In this document: positions 42,877-54,824 of the stretch, piece by piece | Position numbering within the stretch: position 1 is the stretch's first letter | How the letters are laid out: every line of letters starts with the position of its first letter | From: Neoceratodus forsteri | Taxonomy: Eukaryota; Chordata; Ceratodontiformes; Ceratodontidae | Assembly: GCA_016271365.2 (NCBI GenBank) | Contig: CM028131.1 | Coordinates: 285,329,001 to 285,393,000 of the forward strand | Direction of reading: 5' to 3' | DNA: 64,000 nucleotides | Made by a program: the position numbers and the translations under genes | The notes under the pieces: generated by a model | What the model was told of the DNA's origin: nothing | What the model saw: only the letters and a program-made list of their open reading frames with translations | Database searches by the model: none

Positions 42877-45800
42877 TTAAACTTGCATTTAAATCCCACC
42901 CTAAACACTACCTCAACAGCTTGAAAACCTGAACATAACATCGCCAAAAAATAATTGACAAATTCAGCTATGTAGATATGTGGTGCCAATTACATGGCAA
43001 GTCCAGGCACTACACATACTACTTGCAGCCTCACTGGACATTCTCCCAGCTAGATTATTTCTTGGTCCCCAGGTGACACAGAGTCTTTGTAATTCAGTAA
43101 AAATTGGGCACATGGTCCTATCGGATCACTCTCCCATTTATCTAAAGCTAAATAAAGGCCCAGTTAAACTCTCCACTTTTTGGAGATTAAATGTATCTTT
43201 ATTACAAGATGAAAAAACTCAGAAAACTATACAGGAAACTGCTGAGCAAACAATTCAGAAAAATGCAGGCCCAGATATGTCTTCTGTGACTCTCTGGGAC
43301 ACTATAAAACTGACAGGGGAAAATTGATTGAAATCTCCTCTAGGCTTAAAAAGCAGAGGGAGGCTTGGAGGGTGGCCCTGCAATACAAATATGGGAACTG
43401 GAGTTGCTGCAGCAACAAAAATTCGAGAGGGACTGAGTAAAACACTGGAAAAATTAAAAAGGGAATTACTATCTATATTAGACTATCAAATAGAACAGAA
43501 GTTACTTTACCTACAGCAACGTTATCATGAGGGGAGCCCCCGAACCCTCAGGCTGCTTGCTAGTAGACTGCACCAGCATAAAGCCAAAGCTGGCATCCCA
43601 AAAATGATGCACCTGATGATGAAACAATGGCAGCATCAAGTAGATCAGGAGGCAGAAGCTTTTCTCAGCTACTATGCAAATTTATACAGTGGGGGCCAAC
43701 CCCCACTGCATTAGAAGTGTCTGAATTTCTGGCACCCTTGCACTTGCCCAAATTATCCTTTCAACAAAAAGAGGCTCTGTCTTCCCCATTCACTATTTCA
43801 GAGGTTCACTCAGAGATCAAACGTTTAAAAACTGGAAAGTGTTCTGGGGTGGATGGCCTCCCTAATGAATTTGACAAGCAATTTAGGGACTTGGTATCCC
43901 CACTGTTATTGCAGGTGTTCAATCATGCCTTGTCAGAGAAAGGTGCTTTAGCACCATCTTAGGCACAGGCAATAGTCTCTGTTCTTCCGAGACTAGCCAG
44001 GGACCCTGCCTTATGCTCCTTATATGGACCGATCTCTATTTTAAATACGGACTACAAAAATATCGTGGGAATTTTGGCCCTGAGGCTGGAGCATATTTTA
44101 CCATCTGTAATTCACTTAGATCAAACAGGTTTTATCCCAGGCCATCAAACTACGGATAACATTAGGAGATTGGTCAATATTATTGACCATTTGGCCCGGA
44201 CACAACAATCAGCTTACTTAATGAGTTGAGATGCAGAGAAGGCCTTTGACCAGGTGTCGTGGGCCATCCTGCAGGGGTTCCTGGCTGACTTCGGATTTCC
44301 TTCTGTTTTCCTTAAATTCCTTTCCAAGCTGTATTCCTCCCCTGTGGCATACATTAGAGCCAATGGTTATGTTTCAAAACCCTTGCAGCTATTCAGGGGT
44401 ACTAGGCATGGTTTCCCCCTCTCTCCATTCCTTTTTGTGATGTACATTGAGCCACTAGCTCAGGGCATTCACAGAAACACCAAAATATCTGGGTTGGGGT
44501 TGGGGGCACCCATCGTAAAGCAGCATTATATGTGGACAATGTCTTCCTCTAGTTGACAAATTTCCTATGGGAAGCATTTAATCAAATCCAAGCATTCTCT
44601 TGGGAATCAGGATATACCTTAAATTGGATGAAGACAGAGGTTCTGGTTCTCTCCCATGATGTCCCAGATGCCATAAAACAAAGGTATCCCATGAGGTGGG
44701 ACTTAAACTCCATAAAACACTTCAGTATACGTCCGAGCCATAAGACTCAAGATCTATTTTCCAGTAATTTTCCTACACTTATTAGACAAATTAGAACAAA
44801 CTTACAGAGGTGGTCCCTGCTGTCTCGTCCCCTCCATGCTAGAATTCAGGCAATAAAAACTAACGTACTTCCTAGATTTCTATACTTATTTCAAAATGTG
44901 TATTGCCTTGAAAAGACCTAATGAGCTGGCAGGGGATGATCTTGGACTTTATATGGGCCCAGCAGAGACCTAGGGTGGCACAGCATGTACTTTATCTCCC
45001 CAAGGGGAGGGGGGTAGGGCTTGTCCAAACCTTCAGGGTTACTGGATAGCCATTCAAATGAAGTTTGTATTGTTGTGGGTTCACCCCTCTTACAAATCCC
45101 ACTGGCAACAAATAGAATTACATCAGGGAAGGGGGCACCCCCTACCGGCCCTACTTTTTCTATCCAATCTTAAATCCCTCTGAACCCAATTTAATTATTC
45201 CAGTGTCAAAGTAGTCATAGTGAGCTGGGGATGGGGGATTAGAGGGGGGTATACTGCTCGCAGTCTCTGGCACTATGCTTGGTGGAGCAAGGATGCTGCT
45301 TTCCCTCCTGCCCGGCAGGATGCTTGGTATAAGAGGCAGGCTGATAGACAAGTGTACGCCTCATGGCAGCTTCTTCAAAACAGCACAGTTCTTCCCTTCG
45401 AACTGGCTGTACATAAATTTGCATGGGCTACCACTGACCTGTTCCATTATTACCAGCTGAGGGATTATATTAACAATAAACTACAGAGTCTAATAGACTG
45501 TGAGGACCCCTGCCCACATAATAGGGTTTTTGAGACAATCTGGGGCACACCCCATGATAAAGGGGCCATCACTATGCTTTACTGCAACTACATTGCAGAC
45601 CAGGCTTATAACATACAAACAGTACAGAAAAATGGAAGCAGAAATTAAACATAAGACTAGATTCCCAAAAATGGGGTAGAATTTGGAGGGTTACATGGAA
45701 AACTACAACTTTGCCTATATGGCAGCAGTATGCCTGGAAGCTTAGAATTATTTTTTTTATTACCCCAAATTGCCAGAGGTGAATGGGTCAATTGAGCCAC

Positions 45801-46595
45801 GAAAACTATTAGTGGAAGTGTGGGAAGGTGGGTGCTGATTATACCCACAAATTCTGGGCATGTCCTAACATACTAAACTATTGGAATCAGATTATACATC
45901 ACCTTAAAGCAATATTTGACATCACCTCACAGCTTGGACCAAAGAACCTGATGATGGGCCTGGCTCCGCGAGAGATAGTGGGTGGAGAGGGTAGTACCTG
46001 TGATCAATTTTGGTGATTGCTGTACACAAATCTATCACTAAGAGATGGCTGCAGGGCTGTCCCCCCACACACACACACACACACACAACTAATGGACTGG
46101 GAAGAGTTGATTCAACAGATACAAAATATGGAAAGAATGACTTTTGCATTGCATCATAAAAAAGATCAGTTCAATAATGGATGGACCAGGTGGGAAATTT
46201 ATCAAGAGATGTCTGACCTATAATTTTATTATAACTCCTCTTCAAATCTTTTTTTAATTTATAAAATTAACTATAGCTATTAGCCTTAGTCTGGGTATCC
46301 TACTCTGGACTTTAGAGATTTACCTATCAATTAATATTATTTAGAGATGAACCATAGAGACGAACTGTCAAGTATAGCTCCCTTGCCCAAAGTGTTCCAG
46401 GTTATATCCCTATATTTACTGATGTTGCTTTAAAACTTAATAATGTTTTTTAAAAGTTTTGTAAAATTGAATTCTTGTGCTTAACTCTAACATGTTAACT
46501 ATGGATTTTCTGCATGTTTCTAAAGAAGATAAAATGTCTTGTAAGTTAATAATTGTTTAATTTTAAACTATTTCAATAAACAAGTATAAAAAAAG
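42877..46595 (+). pseudogene. L1-clade ORF2: endonuclease end, RT, C-terminus and 3' UTR
   Basis: Order: DYFLVPR then LSDHSPIYLKL (43050-43150, end of endonuclease), then a linker. RT: KTGKCSGVDGLPNEF (about 43830), TGFIPGHQTTDNIRRL (about 44135), DAEKAFDQVSW (about 44235) and GTRHGFPLSPFLF (about 44400). YADD is changed to YVDN near 44530. C-terminal reading to about 46220. The 3' UTR has AATAAA (46574-46580) and a short tail 'aagtataaaaaaag'. Stops and frameshifts (43715, 43960, 44230, 44555, 44922) make it inactive. Motif spelling (FIPGR-type, EKAFDRV-type, GTRQGCPLSP-type) places it in the L1/Tx1 group. Confidence 0.85.
46066..46088. repeat. (CA)n microsatellite
   Basis: Eleven or so CA units after a C-run, within the L1 3' part. 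Confidence 0.95.
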
Positions 46596-46609
46596 AACAC
46601 AGAAGCTTT

Positions 46610-46980
46610 GAGCCACTGTGGATCACAGGAAATGAAGAATCTTGTTTGAAGAACCTATAGAAGCAGAACCTCTGAGCCACTGTTGATCCTGGAAAATGAA
46701 GAACTTGGGTTGAAGAACCTGTAGAAAACGGAACCTCTGAGCTGCAGTGCATCATGGAAAATAAAGGCTTACTGAAGAACCTTGGAAGCTGGACCTCCAC
46801 ATTGTTGTGAATCACAAGAAATGTTCAAGACTTCCTGAAGAATCTTGGAAAGGCTGGACCACTGAGCTGCTGTGGGTCATGGGAAATGAAGATGACCGCC
46901 TGAAGAACCTTGGAAATGCTGGACCTTTAAGCTATTGTGGATTTCAGGAAATGAAGAATCCTGGTCGAAGAACCTTAGAG
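46610..46980. repeat. Minisatellite, about 63-bp unit x6
   Basis: Units start 'gagccactgtggatcac' or variants and contain 'gaaatgaagaa' and 'ctgaagaacctt'. Six degenerate copies. The left L1 target duplication and 40 bp before it look like the start of the same array, so the L1 probably inserted at its edge. Confidence 0.8.
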
Positions 46981-49900
46981 GATGATTTCTTTTAAATATA
47001 AATAAACTGTACAAAGTGAATAACACCTGCCCAGTAGTGCTGCTGCTGACTCACTGCCCTGACTAGAATATTGTGCTGTTGTGGACGGGAGTGTCCCAAT
47101 CTATCTACCATTGCTGCTACTTCACCATGTCCTCTCACCATTGTGACTCAGCCCTCGCTGCCACTGTCACTGTCTCTGCTCCGACTCTCTCTGCTGCCAT
47201 TGCACTGTGGATGCTTCCTCTCTCTCTTCCCTGCAGTGCATACTGTGGTAACCCCCCATGGGTGGGGCTTCCCTGTTTCACCCTGGGAGCCCATTCTTGC
47301 TCCTGTGCCTCTCCACTGCCAGTCCAGGTCTTGCTGCCTTTCAAACTCTCTGCCCAGCCCTCTGTAATGTTATTTGGACCTTTGGCAGCTGGAGGAGCCA
47401 ATAGTGAGACCGCTGCATGGGGCTGGCACTTTAAATGTGCCTGTGGGGTCAGTCTGCGCATGTGCCCTGGCACTCCTCTGCTTTCTTGCCACTGCGGCAG
47501 CTTAACAATTGCCTCTCTGGTGGTCTTGACCCCCAAAATAGGTTAAACAGGGGTTGGACACATGGAGGAGGTGGGTTAGAAGTGGCTGCAACTTTTGTTT
47601 TAAAAGCGCCAATAGTGCTGTGAATTGGGGGGCACGTTATGAATATTAAAGAGGCACTATGAATATTAATGAGTTGACTAACTGCCTGGTGGGATTGTGC
47701 ATTTTGGCAGCTGGGATGGGCAAACTAAAATGCTTTTAAATCACAATTCAGTATAAGGGAGAGGGGCTGCTATCAGACTGTGCCAAAAATGTGTTTAAAT
47801 ACTGTGTGTTTTGGCTGCAGGAATGTTATAAAGTTGGGACTGCTGCAAACTGTGTGGAGCTCTATACAGTTGCAGCCATCTTTGGTATTTTGACCCACAT
47901 GGACAGCCTATCAGCTTCTTGGGTGCCCAAAGACTGGTGAAATGCCTTTTGGAAAAGGTGTGAACTTTATTCCAGGTACCAAAATCCAATTACCAATCAA
48001 TAATCAAACCAGGTTAATGTTTATTAATATTTGTGAAGGGCAGCAGGATCTAAACAATCTGAAGCTGGGATTTGAGTGAGAAATCCCAGGAACTTTGGCA
48101 GTTTAGGGTAGTCTGGCCTGGGCTCTGACTGAGTCAAGAAGGGCCCATACTGTATGTTGGGAAAGGTTGGAAACCTTTTCAGGACTCTGTTGGTCAACTG
48201 GTTAATCTCCTGAGAATCGGAAGAAAGGGATTTGTTCTGTGTAGGAACTGTGGTTGCAGTTGAACGTCCAAGGTATTGGGTGAAGACTGCTTTTTGTTTT
48301 GGAGATCCAGAGTCTGCAGTGAGTCTGCAGCAGTGTGGTAAATCCTGAGCCTGTAAAACGGACTATTTGGAACTTTGGGTGCCAGAGCCTAAAGTTGGCA
48401 CTTGGTCAGAAACTGAGAACATTGGTGGAAAAGGTTTGCAGGTATCCAGAGCTCAGAAACCTGTCGGTCTTGCTGAAATCCTGCTGTGGAAAGCTCAGGA
48501 ACCTGTTGGTCTTACTGAAATCCAGCTGTAGAAAGGTGGGTCCACTTCAGAGATGGTACGTTGCTAGCATGTAGCCACTGGCAAGGTGGAAGTTGGAGAA
48601 CTTATTGCTGCACACTGAAGCTGACTACTTCTGTTCAGGCAACAGGCAACGATTGCAATCTACTCAGCTGCAACTTACAGCCAGGTAGGGAAACTTCTGA
48701 CCCCTATCGAGTGGGGCTGACTGGGGTACAGGGGGCCATGGGCACGTGCCTGAGTGCTGGGGTACTCTGGACCTGTTTGGGGAGCCAGACTGTGGGGTCG
48801 TTCCTGGGTCTGGGTTCCCTTGTGGCCTAGGAGGTCTTTCATTTGTGCTCTGTAACCTTGCCTGCTTGGCAGGCAGAAGGTGACAAACTGCTAGATTCTG
48901 CAAGCAAGTCAGAAGGTGATAAGCTGCAAGACTCTTCAAGCAAGTCCAAGATTGACCAGCTGCCAAAATTTGCTTCATTCTCCAGACTGGTAGTTGCTGT
49001 CCATCTGCTTCCTGCCCCACAGAGTGGTTGTTTCCTGCTTGCTCGAACCCACTGTGTCTGTATCAAAATCTCAGTGTCTGCAGAACTGCAAGTAACCCAG
49101 GGTTTACCCTGCCAAGGGGGATTAATTTAAATGTGTCAACACTTTCTGGCAAAGTTTGCTCCAAGGGCCGTAATGCCAGCCACCCACGGCAACTAGCAGG
49201 CCTGCATTAAAATCTGGGTACCCAGTCTGGACAGACAAAAAAGGGGGGTTTACACTGATACCAGTGGGGGTGGGTACAGTTAATGTTTTGTCCTACGGGC
49301 TGTGCTCATTCAACAAAACCTTTCATTCCTAACAGTAATCCATTGTCCAGCTACCCCTTCTTTAGCCCGGCCCCTAAAAATAAACATGTGTTTTGTTCTT
49401 TGCAATTCCTGTGTTGTGAGCATATTATTAGCTATAGTCATTAGTATATGTATTTCACAATATTGCCAAACAGAGTGGTATTCAGTGCATGGGGTGGCTG
49501 GAAGGGGAGGTGGGTGGGTACAGCATCCCAGGGGGTTGTACTATTCTAACACCTGACCCACTATCATTTTACTCTGGTTAGAGGCACCACACTATTTTAT
49601 TTCTATTTTGGGAAAGAACCCCCAATCACCATCACAACAGTACCCAGACCCCTTAACCTGTATAGTAGTCAGCAGGCAGGGGTAGTCGCCCACTGGCACA
49701 TTGCACCTGGGCTATTCTGCTGCCCTCCAGATGCAGGTGCTTCACTCCTGCTCTGTGGCATTCGCACTGCGGGATGCTTATGCATACCCCAATACTTTGC
49801 TCAGGAATTCTGATCAGAAGTAAAAAGGGCTCAAAGTTTCAGCAAAGGAGAAACTCAACCATTCAGCCCACTTTGCCTTTTATTTAAACTGCAGGATTAA

Positions 49901-50274
49901 AACCTTACTTTTTAACCAGGCAGACCTCACTGTTTAATTTTAAGAAAAACTGCGTGTGGTGTGTGTGTAACAGGAAATTAAACACAAAATAAAGAGATAA
50001 AAAAGAAATTCTGGATGGCCCCTAACCCTTGCCCCCCAGAAAGATGCCACGGCAATACAAAAGAGATACATTTTCAGGGAAGAACAAAAAACAGTGTAGC
50101 TGCACAGAGAAGAGAAATGCTCAGAATAAGGACTGGGAAGGGAGCCAGCAAAGGGGAGAAGAGGGAGTTATTGAAAAAACAACAACACTGGGATCGGGAT
50201 CGGATCAGGGAGGGAGCCAGCTGAGGGAGACAGAGGGAGATATTTATTAAAAACAAACTGGAATCGGGAGGGGG
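46981..50274. other. Unassigned DNA with small tandem duplications
   Basis: No named element. 48452-48536 holds two copies of a unit of about 42 bp ('cctgt-ggtct-ctgaaatcc'). 48880-48951 holds two copies of a 36-bp unit ('agaaggtga-aa-ctgc'). The many ORFs of 60-160 codons overlap on both strands and share no family motif. It could contain an LTR-type element, but I found no LTR pair. Confidence 0.4.
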
Positions 50275-50660
50275 GTGATGTGCCAGTGGCTCAGTAGGTA
50301 GCACTCTTTCCTTTGAGATTGGAAGATCTGAAGGTAGTGGGTTCTAGACCCAGACAAGGAACTTGAAGTAATGTCCAATACAGACACTTTAGTGTAGTAC
50401 AAGAGGTGCTGCACTGTTGAGGTGCTGTCCTTTGAATGAGATCGCAGACCTTACCAAAGTCCCTTCTATCAGTCTCTGGTGGCTGTGCAGGTGTAAGTTA
50501 AAGATTCCATGGCATTTATCGTAAGAGTAGGGAAATTTACCCAATATCCTGGCCAACCTTCCCAGCAGAAAACAGGTATATCTCCTCCTCCCCCAACCGA
50601 TGCAGCTGGAAACAAGCTATTGAAGTTCAGTGTGCCTTTCCTGGTCAAATACTATAAATA
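50275..50660 (+). mobile_element. tRNA-derived SINE, possibly V-SINE-like
   Basis: tRNA-like head at 50278-50352, with 'tggctcagtaggtagcac' as the A-box region and 'gggttctagaccc' as the B box. The body has 'gaggtgctgtcctttgaatg', then 'ttaaagattccatggc' and 'gtaagagtaggg', phrases like the conserved central domain known in vertebrate V-SINEs. The 3' end is taken near 'actataaataac'. The head-to-body order is complete, so the copy is near full length. Confidence 0.72.
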
Positions 50661-53600
50661 ACTAAACTAGAACCAGAGTAATACATAGTGTAGCAGCCAA
50701 CCTATTTAGTAGTAGGTTCAAGGGGTGGCTGACATTGTGAGTGAGTGAGTGTGCATGCAATGTGGTTTGTTGGGCTTAACTCTTTTTCTCGGATTTCTCC
50801 CCTCAGTATACATGCCAAGAGATCACTCTCATGACTGAAGGAAATAGGTAATTAAAAGAGCCGCATCAGAGTGAGAGCACCTCAGAAGGAAGGGTAGGAG
50901 GTGGTGTGGAAACACAAGGCAGAGGCTGTGTGATTGATGGGAGTTTATGTAGGGAGTGGAGGAGGACCCGGCCAAATACCCATTAAACCACAAGCATAGC
51001 TTTACAACTATTTTATTTTGAAATTTCAAATGTCCTTTGTCAGGCACCATCTTACAGGATCAAATTGTGGCTATAAACGTTTACTTTATCAGACTTAAAA
51101 CATCACCCTGGTGCTTCACTCAGTTGGACAGGTGGACAGGAATGGAGAGCACACAGGTCACACATGTAGCTGACTTTTTGGCTAGATACCTTTCCTCAGA
51201 GCGCTATGGTAGGCTGCTACACTATTCACTGTTTCACTTCTAGTTTACACTGTGCCCCAGTTACTGTCTGCACTATGGTGAAGATACACCTTTGCAACAG
51301 TTAGACTTTATCTGAGGAGCACTGAACCAGAAGCCCAGTAGATGGGCTGAGCACCACAAATTGATGCTTTTTGTTTTAAAAAAATCAAACAAGAGAGCCA
51401 GGCTGGGTGCAGCACTCTTCAGCAATCCATTGCTCCCATGTCTGGATGTGCAGGAAATGGCTGCAGAACTGTGATCCACACATGGGCACTATAACATTGC
51501 TACAAGACACCACGTGTATGTATATAAGCATACCTTTAGGGCGGCGGGCAGAGCACACACGCCAGACTGGAACCTGGTGACCAGTAAAGCATGATGTGAA
51601 ATCATATATGGCTCAGTAAATGCTTCAACTTTAAGTGAGTAATCAAACAATAAACAGTAGGAGGCAAGCCAACAGTTGAACAACTGCCATTTATGGAGTT
51701 GCAGGCAGTTGCTCAGTCTATTTTAAAAGATTAATTATGGAACAAACAACAGGTGCCAAATTCACAGTAAAACTAACTTGGAAATATGCGGGAATCCAAT
51801 CCTCAGTAAAAGATGCAACTACAGTCATTTCCACAATGTTAAATACACTCTGTTGTTCCACAGCAGAATGAAAAGACCTGTCTGTTGCTTAGTGCGGTAA
51901 CTGGTTAACCCCGCCGCCCCCAACTTGGCATGGGTAAGCAACAGTCAACTCAGACCTCCTTCCTTCCCTTAGTTTGCTTCAGGAAACTAGTGTAGCCATA
52001 TGTTTTAGTTCTGTACCTACTCCAACTACTCTTCCCCCACACCTTACCAAAAAAAATCTAATTTTACTAGTCCAGATGTCTCATCTAATGTCTAAACAGG
52101 TTGTGCACTTACATCAAGGCCTGTGGAATTCTGCAGTTCCACGGTCACAAACCTTTGCACAGAACTTGCATCATGCTGCGGAATATATAAAATGCAATCA
52201 AATTTAGTGCTCTTAGTAATTTTTCATTCAAATATAGTGTTTTCCCATAGTGCCTGACTCCCTTTCCTTCCGTGTGTAAGCCCCCCTTGCCTACACCTAG
52301 GAGTATCCAGATGGTAACTGGACAACCAAGAAAACACAGTCCAGAAATAATAACAGGAAAACAGTACCTGGATTCCCTCGGGTGGTGTAGGTAATGGATT
52401 AGCTCCATGGGGAGGGGGTGCTCTCAGACCGCTAAATGATGCAGGGACAGTGCACTGGTAGGATGACATAGACCTTCCCCTGCCTGGCCTTGCCAACTTC
52501 ACCCACAGGCCTTTGTAGACAGTTTTCAGCAGGTAGGCCTCTCAACCTCCTCCTCGATGGTGCGATGTTTCTTGGGCATCAGATCCTGGAACACACTGGT
52601 GGCTGGCTGTGGAAGCAAACTTCCTTTAATAGCAAAACAGTTTCTCCAATAAACAAGGGCAAACACCAGAACTGCAGAAACAGGGGGTCCCATTTAATGA
52701 ACAGTTTACAAAAACAGGAACAGTCATGCCATGGAGCGTGGGGGTAACAGGTATGGTGGGGGCACTTCACAGGTAGGCACCTGACATTGGTTCTGCAACA
52801 ATCTCTTTTGTCAACAGATTGATGTACAGCTTGCAGACAGTCCCTCGAGCCGAAAAGGCTACATTCCTGACAGCAGCATTTGATGTGGGCCGAAACAGGC
52901 CTCACTTAGTTGGGAGCATTTCAAACTCAGCAGCACTCTCATTTCATATTTCTTCACTTTACTCTTTCAACCAGGCACTTGCTTACTTTTCCCCTTCTCT
53001 GAGTCTCAGCAAAACTTAACTTGAGGTTGCAGTTCTGACAGCACAAGATACTATCCCAGTCCCATTTCTTGCTTTGCCTTGTTTTCACCTTCTAATACAG
53101 GGGGATGATTTTGAACCACAAGGAGCTACTTCTCTTACAGAGAGGTCTTAAACTTTCAATGGTGTTTCTTTGAACAAGAACAAAAACTACTGAAGACCTT
53201 CCAGATACCCAATCACTGATGCCATGTGCCAAACTGTTCTCCCCAAGGAATTCTGAAAATTCCTGGACCTACAGAGACCCATGGCACAATCCACTCATGC
53301 AGCAATTTAAATTTCTGGACTGTCTTCACCCAGGGGACCGCTTACTGTGCCACATGGAGCACCCGGACAGCCTGCCACCCCGCCGGGGTCCCAATCAACC
53401 ATTCCCCACATGGATCCTTTCCTGCCCCACAGGCTGCACCCCCAAGAGCCCCAAACACAGTAGTAGCCACCAGTCTGGGGAAAGGGGTAGAGCTGCCACC
53501 TTTACGCCCTCAACAGTCCAGGCTTCTACCCCTTGACTGCGCCTCAGGTCCCCTCTGCCAGAGCAGGCCCCACCTCAGAAACACTGCTGGCTCACAGGGT

Positions 53601-54824
53601 GCACTCGCCCACAGGTGAGATTACTTAGAAAACAAGACCCCCCATTGTTGCGTACCCTACCATGGTGCCAGATATCACATGGCAGGCCTCCAATCTTCAG
53701 CTTCATATGGGCTCCAGCTCCCAAGAGCACTGATAGGACCCAGGCTGATGCTGCACTGCTCCCCTTCTGTAACTGTCTGAACTGCCGTACTTCTCTGTGC
53801 TCAGGTCTTTGAGGGAGCAGGGCCAGGGTGGCAAGCGCCCCCCCCATCAGCCCTGCTGCAGCCCTCCATACGAACCTGCGAGCCCTAACCCCTGACTCTC
53901 TCTCTTCTCTCTCATCTCACAGAATCTTCCTCAAATCTAATCTCTCTCTTCTTTATACCCTCTAGGATGGGCCGCATCTAGTTTTAGCAGGCATGCTCAC
54001 ATCCCAGACTTACCAACTCTTCCAACCTAGCTACACCTAGCAACCGAAGTTAAGCTCCCAGTGGGTGTTTACACTCGTTTAGCCTGAACCCCCATTATAC
54101 TCAGCATGTGATGTCATTGATGAAATCATGTAATATTTCAGCCAATGGCGTGACTGCATTCTAACACAAAAATGAATAATTCATGCTGCAAGAATGAACA
54201 AATGCTATTGCAGAAGGAGCCCTGCAGCAAAAATCCAGACTGAAGTTCTGTGGAGAACTGGGACCCCTGACTTATATCTACAGTACATCTCAATAATGGG
54301 GGGGCCTCAAAGCCTTCCTGGGGTTTTGTGCCATGATTCTGGTGCAGTCCTCTGATTTGTGCTGGAAAGTTAGACCATGTAAAGGGTGGTCTAACTATCA
54401 GGTGCAAGTTGCGGCACCGTTGGCCCCACTTGCATGTGTCACTTTTATAATGCAAGCTGCAATAAAGCAGTGTAACTGTTGCAAATCCATCAAAACCATC
54501 AAAAGTTACATTCAAAGGGCACAGGTTGTGTTCAAAATTGGGATGAGCTTGCATCGTACTGTCGTACTGTTTAAAAATCCTGCCCTGAAGACAAGACAGC
54601 TACAGGCACTATTAAGTGATCTTGACTATATCAAATACTCCAGGTAAGAACAATAATGATTACAAAAAGGCATATGGTTTGGGACAGATGCTTAAAAAAC
54701 TATACCCCAATGTATAAAGTGAGTATGCCTGCTTTCAATCTTTGCTTTACCTGAGGTGTGTTTCCTGCATGTTGGCAGTCTGACTGTGTCTTTTAGACTC
54801 TTTTCTGTTGTGTTCTCCATTTTT
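50661..54824. other. Unassigned DNA
   Basis: No gene recognised. 52600-52800 read on the minus strand is T-rich with 'attaaagg' and 'aataaac'-like words and could be an LTR remnant. 53220-53860 is GC-richer with overlapping ORFs on both strands. Both suggestions are weak. Confidence 0.4.

Noticed and set aside
50278..50352. A functional tRNA gene
   Set aside because: Only the head is tRNA-like; a SINE body follows directly and the acceptor-stem pairing is not evident.
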